Made by a program: the position numbers and the translations under genes. The notes under the pieces were generated by a model that was given only the letters and a program-made list of their open reading frames with translations, ran no database searches and was not told the origin of the DNA. A stretch of 64,000 nt of DNA, from contig JACJWV010000002.1 in the NCBI GenBank assembly GCA_020636915.1, forward strand, positions 1 through 64,000. The letters run 5' to 3'. Origin of the DNA: Nocardioides sp. Its GTDB lineage: Bacteria; Actinomycetota; Actinomycetes; Propionibacteriales; Nocardioidaceae. Below are positions 58,192-64,000 of this stretch, in pieces. How positions within the stretch are numbered: position 1 is the stretch's first letter; each line of letters begins with the position of its first letter.

Positions 58192-59543
58192 CAGGAACCC
58201 TCCTCGGGCGCGTCGACGACCGCGCCCGTCTCCTCGTAGTCCTCCTCGAGCTCCTCCACCGGGTCGTCGCCGGGGTCGGTGTTCGCCGCGAGGTGCTGCA
58301 CGACGGCGTTCAGCGCCGCTGCCAGTGGTACGGCGACCAGCGCGCCCGCGATGCCGGCGACGATCACGCCGCAGCCGATGGCCACGATCACGCCCAGCGG
58401 GTGCAGGGACACCCACCGGCCCATGAGGAACGGCTGCAGGATGTGGCCCTCGATCTGCTGCACGAGGACGACGACGCCCAGCATCAGCAGGGCGGTGAAC
58501 GGACCCTGGGCCACCAGGGCGACGAGCACCGCGACCGTGCCGGCGACGAAGGCGCCGACCATCGGCACGAACGCGCCCAGGAACACCAGCACGCCGATCG
58601 CGAGCACGAACGGGACGCCGAGCACGGCGGCGCCGATCATGATGCCGATCGCGTCGACCGCCGCCACGATCACCGTGGCGCGCACGAACTGGGTCAGCGA
58701 GATCCAGGCCACCCGGCCGGAGCTGTCCACGTGCGGGCGGGCGGCGCGCGGGGCGATCCGCACCAGCCAGGCCCAGATCCGGGCGCCGTCGGCGAGGAAG
58801 AAGTAGGTCGAGAACAGCACGATGAAGAACCCGGCGACCACGTGACCCAGCGCGGTGCCGACCTCGGTGACGTTGCCGACGTCGACGTGGGAGCCGGTGT
58901 TCTTCAGCCCGTCCTGGGCCTTCTGGATGTAGTCGTTGATCTGCGAGTCACTGGCGTGCAGGGGCCCGGTCTTGAGCCAGTCCTTGATCTCCTCCAGGCC
59001 GGCCGACGCCTGGTCGGCGAGGTCCTGGGCGCCGTTCGCCACCTGCTGTCCCGCGAAGGTGAGCAGCGCCGCCACGAAGGCGATGCCCAGGAGCACGACG
59101 AGGAGGGCGGCGAGACCGCGCGGGAGGCCCACGCGGTGCAGGCCGTCCACGACCGGGACGGCCAGCGCGGAGATCAGCAGCGCGACCACCAGCGGGATCG
59201 CCACCACGGCGAAGAAGGCGACCAGCCACAGCAGGATGTACCCCGCCGCGGCGATGACCAGGAACCGCCACGCCCAGGCGGCGGCCAGGTCGACGCCCCA
59301 CGGGACCTGCGCCCGGCTGAAGTTCGAGCGCCCGCCGGTGACCGGCGCGAGCTGCGCCGGCTGCCGGTCGCGCATCATCGCCCACTGGTGGGCCAGGCGG
59401 GCGGCGAGGCCCTCGTCGGAGTCACCCTGCCCGGGCCGCTGGCGCAGGTGGATGATCGGGAGGCGGCGACGCGGGGCCGCGTCGGGGTCGGCAGGTCCCT
59501 CGGGGGCGCCCTCGACCGCGGGCTCGTCAGCGTCGTTGCTCAC
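58191..59543 (-). CDS. AI-2E family transporter (UPF0118)
   Basis: 450-aa membrane protein with about eight helices after a 90-residue cytoplasmic N-terminus. Family marks are VVDGLHRVGLPRGLAALLVV, GFFIVLFSTYFFLADGARIW, FVRATVIVAAVDAIGIMIGA and VLVQQIEGHILQPFLMGRWV. The family is named for autoinducer-2 export but many members are ion exporters or of unknown function. An acidic tail (VEELEEDYEETG) ends it. It is co-transcribed with threonine dehydratase. A related membrane protein occurs in the mycobacterial backbone as I recall. Confidence 0.9.
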   Translation of the reverse strand: MSNDADEPAVEGAPEGPADPDAAPRRRLPIIHLRQRPGQGDSDEGLAARLAHQWAMMRDRQPAQLAPVTGGRSNFSRAQVPWGVDLAAAWAWRFLVIAAAGYILLWLVAFFAVVAIPLVVALLISALAVPVVDGLHRVGLPRGLAALLVVLLGIAFVAALLTFAGQQVANGAQDLADQASAGLEEIKDWLKTGPLHASDSQINDYIQKAQDGLKNTGSHVDVGNVTEVGTALGHVVAGFFIVLFSTYFFLADGARIWAWLVRIAPRAARPHVDSSGRVAWISLTQFVRATVIVAAVDAIGIMIGAAVLGVPFVLAIGVLVFLGAFVPMVGAFVAGTVAVLVALVAQGPFTALLMLGVVVLVQQIEGHILQPFLMGRWVSLHPLGVIVAIGCGVIVAGIAGALVAVPLAAALNAVVQHLAANTDPGDDPVEELEEDYEETGAVVDAPEEGS

Positions 59544-59552
59544 GGCGAGAGG

Positions 59553-61037
59553 CTATCCCGCGTCCGGCTGGACCGATCCTGCGCGGGCCGGGCCCGCGCC
59601 GGCCGGCATCGAGTCAGCCGGAGTCGCACCGGCCGGAGTCGAGTCGGCCGGAGTCGAGTCGGCCGGCGCCTCGGCCGCCGTCGCGCGGGCCAGCGTCACC
59701 GCCAGGCGACGCGCGGCCTGCGGGTGGTCGGCGGCGAGCAGGCCCGCCGCGGCCAGCACGTAGTCGCTGTCGACCACGACGCGCGGCCGGCGCGGGAGCT
59801 GCCAGCCGCCCTCGACGTGGTTGCCGGTACTGTCGGCGAGGACCCGTCCCGCGACGCCGGGCCGCCCGTTGCGCAGCACGCCGCCGGAGCCGACCAGGAG
59901 GTCGACCTCGCGCAGGTCCTTGCCGGTGCGCTCCACGACCCGGCCGTCGGGTCCGACGACGACCTTCGCGCGGCCCGCGTGGCGCCGCAGCGCGATGCCG
60001 ACGGCGGCGCGGGCGATCTCCTCGTCGACGTCGGCCTCGGCGTCGCTGTCGGGCAGGTAGCCCGGGTCGTCGTGCCGGCGCTGTGCCGCGTCGACGAGCT
60101 CGGGGAGGTCGGCGACGGTCGTCACGGCCGACCAGCGCATCCCGAGGTCGCCCTCGACGGTGCGGGTCACCCGGGTCGTGGCGACCACCTCGCGGCCGAC
60201 CGAGTCGGGGTCGAGCTCGACGACGGAGTGGACGTCTGTCGTGGCGCCACCGACGTCGACCACGACGACGTCGCCGGCGACCTCGGCCAGCAGCTCGACG
60301 CCGGTGAGCACGACGTCCGGGGTGGCGCCGCGGACCATCGTGGTGAAGTCGGTGCGCGCGCTGAGGTGCTTGCCCCCGATGACGTGGGCCAGGAACATCT
60401 CGCGGATGGCGGCCCGGGCCGACTCGGGTGCCAGGACGCCGATCCGGGGGACGACGTTGTCGGCCAGGACGTGCGGGACGTCACCGAGGATCGCCGCGAC
60501 CTCGGCCTGCACGTCGACGTTCCCGGCGACCACCACCGGGCCGCTCCAGCCGCCCGCGACCAGTCCCCGGGCGGCGTCGAGCAGCACCTCGCTGTTGCCT
60601 CCGTCGGTGCCCCCGGTCAGCAGCACCACGTCGGGCTGGGTCGTGTGCCCGAGCACGCGCCAGAGCGCGTCCTGGGGCACCCGACCAGCAGCGGCGACGA
60701 CCTCGACGACCTTGCCGCCGCTGGAGAGGGCCACCCGGCGACCGGCCTCGGCGGTCACCAGCTCCTCGTTGCCGACCACCGCGATCCGCAGCCCGCCACC
60801 GGCGCTGGAGCAGGCCAGCACCTCGGCGTCGGCCGCGCGCGGGTCCTGCTCGACCAGGGCGGCCCGGCAGGCGTCGTACCCGTCGAGCACGTCCCCGCTG
60901 CCGTCCGCCCGCGGGAGGGTCGTCGGGTGCGATGCGGAGGCGACGAGACGGCCCTCGGCGAGGTCGACCAGGGACGCCTTGGTGAAGGTGGACCCGAAGT
61001 CGACGCAGACGACGACGCCTGGGTGGACGTCAGTCAC
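59553..61037 (-). CDS. MutL/GlmL-family ATPase (mutase-associated)
   Basis: 494-aa ASKHA-fold ATPase of the MutL/GlmL family, named for proteins beside glutamate mutase and unrelated to mismatch-repair MutL. VVCVDFGSTFTKASLVDL is the first phosphate loop, VVLLTGGTDGGNSEVLLDAA and VVVVDVGGATTDVHSV the further ATPase motifs, and VDLLVGSGGVLRNGRPG the adenosine region. No mutase gene is seen in the window. The last 50 residues are a Pro/Ala/Asp/Ser/Thr tail coded by a 15-bp repeat. The GTG at 61037 overlaps metB by 8 bp. Confidence 0.85.
   Translation of the reverse strand: MTDVHPGVVVCVDFGSTFTKASLVDLAEGRLVASASHPTTLPRADGSGDVLDGYDACRAALVEQDPRAADAEVLACSSAGGGLRIAVVGNEELVTAEAGRRVALSSGGKVVEVVAAAGRVPQDALWRVLGHTTQPDVVLLTGGTDGGNSEVLLDAARGLVAGGWSGPVVVAGNVDVQAEVAAILGDVPHVLADNVVPRIGVLAPESARAAIREMFLAHVIGGKHLSARTDFTTMVRGATPDVVLTGVELLAEVAGDVVVVDVGGATTDVHSVVELDPDSVGREVVATTRVTRTVEGDLGMRWSAVTTVADLPELVDAAQRRHDDPGYLPDSDAEADVDEEIARAAVGIALRRHAGRAKVVVGPDGRVVERTGKDLREVDLLVGSGGVLRNGRPGVAGRVLADSTGNHVEGGWQLPRRPRVVVDSDYVLAAAGLLAADHPQAARRLAVTLARATAAEAPADSTPADSTPAGATPADSMPAGAGPARAGSVQPDAG
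59596..59670. repeat. 15-bp coding repeat in the MutL-family C-terminus
   Basis: Five consecutive 15-bp units close to GAGTCGGCCGGAGTC at 59596, 59611, 59626, 59641 and 59656, coding for PADST-like pentapeptides on the minus strand. The array lies at the very 3' end of the gene, so copy-number change would only alter tail length. Confidence 0.8.
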
Positions 61038-62202
61038 CGAGCGCTCGGTCGAGGTCGGCGACCAGGTCGTCGGCGGTCTCGATGCCGACGCTGAGGCGCA
61101 CGAGATCGGCGGGGACCTCGAGGTCGGTGCCGGCGACGCTCGCGTGGGTCATCCGGCCCGGGTGCTCGATGAGCGACTCGACGCCACCCAGCGACTCACC
61201 GAGGGTGAAGACCTGGGTGCGCTCGCAGACCTGCAGGGCGTGGGACTCCCCGCCGGTGACGCGGAACGACACCATGCCGCCGAAGCGCTTCATCTGCCGC
61301 TGCGCGACCTCGTGGCCGGGATGGGTCTCGAGGCCGGGGTAGATCACGTCGCCGACCCGGGGGTGGCTGGTCAGGAAGTCGACGACGCGTTCGGCGTTGT
61401 CGCAGTGCCGGTCCATGCGCAGCGCCAGCGTCTTCAGCCCGCGCAGCGTCAGCCAGGAGTCGAACGGGCCGGCGACGGCTCCCATCGCGTTCTGGTGGAA
61501 GGTGATCCGCTCGGCGAGGTCGAGGTCGCGGACGACCAGCGCGCCGCCGACGACGTCGGAGTGACCGCCGCAGTACTTCGTCGTGGAGTGCACGACCACG
61601 TCGGCACCCAGCGTCAGCGGCTGCTGGAGGTACGGCGACGCGAAGGTGTTGTCGACGACGAGCAGCGCGCCCGCGTCGTGGGCGACCGCGGCCAGCGCCG
61701 TGATGTCGCCGATGTTGAGGAGCGGGTTGGTGGGGGTCTCGACCCAGACCAGCTTCGTCTCCCCCGGCCGGATCGCGGCGGCGACCCGCTCGACGTCGGA
61801 GACCGGCGCCGGGCTGTGCGCCAGCCCCCAGACCTGCTCGACCTTGTCGAAGAGGCGGAACGTGCCGCCGTACGCGTCGTCGGGGATCACCACGTGGTCG
61901 CCCGGCCGGCACAGGGCGCGGACCAGGGTGTCCTCGGCCGCGAGCCCGGACGCGAACGCGAAGCCGCGCTCGCCCTCCTCCAGCGCCGCGATGTTGCCCT
62001 CGAGCGCGGTGCGGGTCGGGTTGGCCGACCGGCTGTACTCGTAGCCGCCGCGCAGACCGCCGACGCCGTCCTGCTTGTAGGTGCTCGTCGCGTAGATGGG
62101 CGGGATCACCGCGCCGGTCGCGAGGTCGGGCTCGTAGCCGGCGTGGATCGCACGCGTCTCGAAGCCCCCCTTGATCGAGTGGGCCTGGTCCTGGGTGCTC
62201 AT
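61030..62202 (-). CDS. metB: Cystathionine gamma-synthase or gamma-lyase
   Basis: 390-aa PLP enzyme of the Cys/Met metabolism family. FETRAIHAGYEPDLATGAVI is the family start, YSRSANPTRTALEGNIAALE binds substrate and phosphate, and VVHSTTKYCGGHSDVVGGAL holds the PLP lysine. Residues alone do not separate MetB from gamma-lyase; MetB is the usual actinobacterial call in this position. The ATG at 62202 is 7 nt after TAACCT, a leaderless start. metB and the MutL-family gene overlap and are co-transcribed. Confidence 0.88.
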   Translation of the reverse strand: MSTQDQAHSIKGGFETRAIHAGYEPDLATGAVIPPIYATSTYKQDGVGGLRGGYEYSRSANPTRTALEGNIAALEEGERGFAFASGLAAEDTLVRALCRPGDHVVIPDDAYGGTFRLFDKVEQVWGLAHSPAPVSDVERVAAAIRPGETKLVWVETPTNPLLNIGDITALAAVAHDAGALLVVDNTFASPYLQQPLTLGADVVVHSTTKYCGGHSDVVGGALVVRDLDLAERITFHQNAMGAVAGPFDSWLTLRGLKTLALRMDRHCDNAERVVDFLTSHPRVGDVIYPGLETHPGHEVAQRQMKRFGGMVSFRVTGGESHALQVCERTQVFTLGESLGGVESLIEHPGRMTHASVAGTDLEVPADLVRLSVGIETADDLVADLDRALGD

Positions 62203-62212
62203 GGAGCCGAGG

Positions 62213-63667
62213 TTAGTGGTCGCCCTCGCGGCCGGACTCGTGGACCTGGTGCGGGATGCCTGCCCAGGTGAGCACCCGGTCGGCCGTCGTCCCGGCGCCG
62301 GCGACGATCTGCAGGGGCGCCTCGCCACGGGCACCGGTGCGGGCGGAGGAGATCGCCTCGACCGCCGCGCTGCACAGCGAGGTCACCGCGGCGAGGTCGA
62401 CGGTCGCGGCCCGGGTCCCGGCGGCCGAGACCCGCCCGAGGACGAGCCGGAGCTCGTCCGCCGCAGACGGGCCGACCGCGCCACGGACCCCCACGTGACC
62501 GTCCGACACGTCGAGCGCGAAGGGCGGCCCCGCCGCCGCTGCCCGACCCGACCGTCGCTCGCTGAGCACGGAGGTCGACCCGAAGGGGCGGTGCCGCAGG
62601 CGGCACCGGGTCCCGCTCGCGCCGGTGTCGATCCGCAGGTCGTCGACGAACTCCCGCGACATGGGCAGGCCGCGGCCGCGACCGGCGACGGGCTCGGGTG
62701 GCCGCCAACGACCGTTGTCGCGGAGGTCGAGCTCCACCACGCACGCGGTGGTCAGGCCGGCGGTGACGGTGATCTCGGTCCGGCGGTGGTCGGTGCCTGC
62801 GGGGTATGCGTGCTCGACGGAGTTGGAGGCGAGCTCGGAGACCGCCTGCACGACGGCGGAGGAGTCGATCGGCTCCACGCCCGCGCGACGTAGCCAGGCC
62901 GCCACCTCGTGGCGGACGACGCCGACGGTGTCGGGCAGGGCCGGGTAGCGCAGCTCCAGCGGCTCGAGCGGGGGACGGCGGCGCACGCCGAGCAGGACGG
63001 CGTCGTCGACGAGCCCCGGCGCGGTGGCCACGCGGTGGAGCAGCTGGGCGCACCACGCGTCGAGGTCACCCGCGGGCGGCGGGAGGGGGTCCCGGCCAGC
63101 GGGCAGCTGGAACCCGTCGGAGGCCACGAGCAGCACCTCGTCGTCACGGAGGACGCCGGCGCCGCTGACGTAGGTGGTCGTGCAGCCCAGCCGCCCGTCG
63201 CCGGTCGGGGCCTGCGGTGTCGTCGCGCCGGTGCGGTCCACCACGAACGGCGGCGGGTAGCCGGCGACGGCGTACCGGAACGCTCCGCTCGCCGGGCGCA
63301 CGACCGCGAGGCAGATGCTGGCGCCGGCGCACTCGGGCACCACCTCGGCGTACCGGGCGACTCGCGTGAGAACGCGGCCGGGGTCGGCGTCCTCGGAGAC
63401 CGCGAGCAGGACCGCCGAGCGCAGCTGACCGGCTGCGGCCAGGGCGGACGCGCCGTTCCCGACCACGTCGCCGGCGACCAGCGCCAGCGCCCCGTCGTCG
63501 ACCGGCAGCGTGTCGAACCAGTCGCCGCCGGCGGCGGCGTCCTCCTGCACGACGGCGCTCGCCGCCACGTCGAGCCCCGGGTGCACCGGTACGCCGAGGG
63601 GCAGCATCGCGACGTGCAGGGGCTCGGTGGTCCGGGACTGTCCGGGTCGCGGTTGCACCGGTGTCAC
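62213..63667 (-). CDS. SpoIIE phosphatase-HATPase-STAS fusion regulator
   Basis: About 484-aa regulator combining three partner-switching modules. A PP2C/SpoIIE phosphatase (about 20-235) has GGDWFDTLPVDDGALALVAGD and VLLVASDGFQLP. An anti-sigma-type ATPase (about 240-370) has AVSELASNSVEHAYPAG and LRDNGRWRPPEPVAGRGRGL. A STAS domain (about 385-480) has VDLAAVTSLCSAAVEAI, with serines at the usual phosphorylation region. It probably controls a stress sigma factor in cis and in trans. GTG at 63667 gives a compact start; the frame continues upstream and the true start is uncertain. Confidence 0.85.
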   Translation of the reverse strand: MTPVQPRPGQSRTTEPLHVAMLPLGVPVHPGLDVAASAVVQEDAAAGGDWFDTLPVDDGALALVAGDVVGNGASALAAAGQLRSAVLLAVSEDADPGRVLTRVARYAEVVPECAGASICLAVVRPASGAFRYAVAGYPPPFVVDRTGATTPQAPTGDGRLGCTTTYVSGAGVLRDDEVLLVASDGFQLPAGRDPLPPPAGDLDAWCAQLLHRVATAPGLVDDAVLLGVRRRPPLEPLELRYPALPDTVGVVRHEVAAWLRRAGVEPIDSSAVVQAVSELASNSVEHAYPAGTDHRRTEITVTAGLTTACVVELDLRDNGRWRPPEPVAGRGRGLPMSREFVDDLRIDTGASGTRCRLRHRPFGSTSVLSERRSGRAAAAGPPFALDVSDGHVGVRGAVGPSAADELRLVLGRVSAAGTRAATVDLAAVTSLCSAAVEAISSARTGARGEAPLQIVAGAGTTADRVLTWAGIPHQVHESGREGDH

Positions 63668-63823
63668 CTTCCGTACGGGAGCGTCGGTCTCGTCGCTGCG
63701 GAGGTACCCGACGGGCCCGGATCGATTCGCCTGTCGGCACGTCCGCGGCCGGCCGGCTCGGGAACGCCTGGGCAGACACCGTTGTTGCACACTGTGCCCA
63801 CCCCTCCGATCGAAGGAGAGCCC

Positions 63824-64000
63824 GTGTTCCTCACCCGCAAGGCCCAGCTGGTCGCCCCCGAGCAGACCCTCCCCGGCCGCAGCGAGCGCCGCTTCGAGCT
63901 CGCCGACAAGCACGTCGTGCTCGGCACCCCCGTCGTGACCGACGAGGTCCCCGACGGCTACGAGGTCGCCCTCTTCGGGCTGGGCTGCTTCTGGGGCGCC
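63824..64000 (+). CDS. msrA: Peptide methionine sulfoxide reductase MsrA (5' part)
   Basis: Only the first 59 codons are in the window. The N-terminal VFLTRKAQLVAPEQTLPGRS is the extended start seen in MsrA proteins of about 210-220 aa, and ALFGLGCFWGA contains the catalytic cysteine of the GCFWG motif. The enzyme reduces S-sulfoxides of methionine in damaged proteins. The GTG at 63824 follows GAAGGAG. It is divergent from the SpoIIE-type regulator gene; the rest lies beyond the window. Confidence 0.9.
   Translation, partial: MFLTRKAQLVAPEQTLPGRSERRFELADKHVVLGTPVVTDEVPDGYEVALFGLGCFWGA

Noticed and set aside
59553..61037. DNA mismatch repair MutL
   Set aside because: The sequence lacks GHKL ATPase motifs and has ASKHA-type phosphate loops. 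It belongs to the glutamate-mutase-associated family that shares only the name.

Overview
The window is about 72% GC and reads as the chromosome of a high-GC actinobacterium, most likely Nocardioides or a close relative in the Nocardioidaceae. The evidence is mycothiol biochemistry (mca and an MshC-like ligase), an LpqY-SugABC-type sugar importer, two fumarases, actinobacterial families such as DUF4245, DUF4307, DUF6542 and DUF1707, and many genes whose start codon lies 6 to 8 nt after a TANNNT box, as in leaderless transcripts. I see no rRNA, tRNA, insertion sequence, phage gene or CRISPR array. Coding density is high and base composition looks even throughout.

Backbone. The gene content keeps, in one order, much of a block I recall from Mycobacterium tuberculosis (about Rv1079 to Rv1111): DUF6542, ispH, xseA, xseB, DUF4245, glpX, fumC, phoH2, short-chain cis-prenyltransferase, hemolysin III, DUF255, small membrane protein, mca, DUF4307, greA, metB. 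Other genes sit between these.

Layout. 0.1-5.5 kb: rmuC, DUF6542, yciO-like, ispH, xseA/xseB, DUF4245. 5.5-9.8 kb: anion permease, an HTH-TOBE regulator with tandem palindromic operators, and modABC for molybdate. 9.8-12.7 kb: glpX and two alpha/beta hydrolases. 12.8-18.3 kb: a binding-protein-dependent sugar (probably trehalose-type) ABC importer with two ATPase genes. 18.3-23.1 kb: DUF1707 protein, class I fumarase, a spermidine-synthase-like enzyme and class II fumarase. 23.2-30.7 kb: cell-wall lytic protein, PIN-PhoH, prenyltransferase, hemolysin III, serine hydrolase, DUF255.

Accessory block, about 30.8-54.4 kb, lies between DUF255 and the small membrane gene next to mca. It holds a small membrane protein and DUF389 transporter behind a DosR-like box; a fluoride-resistance locus (crcB-DUF190-crcB) with a convincing fluoride riboswitch; DUF2249; an MshC-like ligase; DUF2231; a two-component system; a GT39-like mannosyltransferase with a secreted phosphoesterase; and a sulfatase island. 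The island has a four-gene operon with 4-bp overlaps (SRPBCC, a sulfatase fused to a DJ-1/PfpI domain, a SCO6745-family protein, a haloalkane dehalogenase). It faces an arylsulfatase whose C-terminal lectin-like domain is a separate overlapping gene, and is followed by two metallo-beta-lactamase enzymes, one probably an alkyl sulfatase under a TetR regulator. This island is the best candidate for an undescribed catabolic system, perhaps acting on sulfated and/or halogenated compounds.

54.4-64 kb: mca, DUF4307, greA, threonine dehydratase, an AI-2E family transporter, MutL-type ATPase, metB, a three-domain SpoIIE/ATPase/STAS regulator and the start of msrA.

Noncoding DNA is dominated by long perfect inverted repeats at gene ends, several of which fall into families recurring in the window. 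They probably act as bidirectional terminators.
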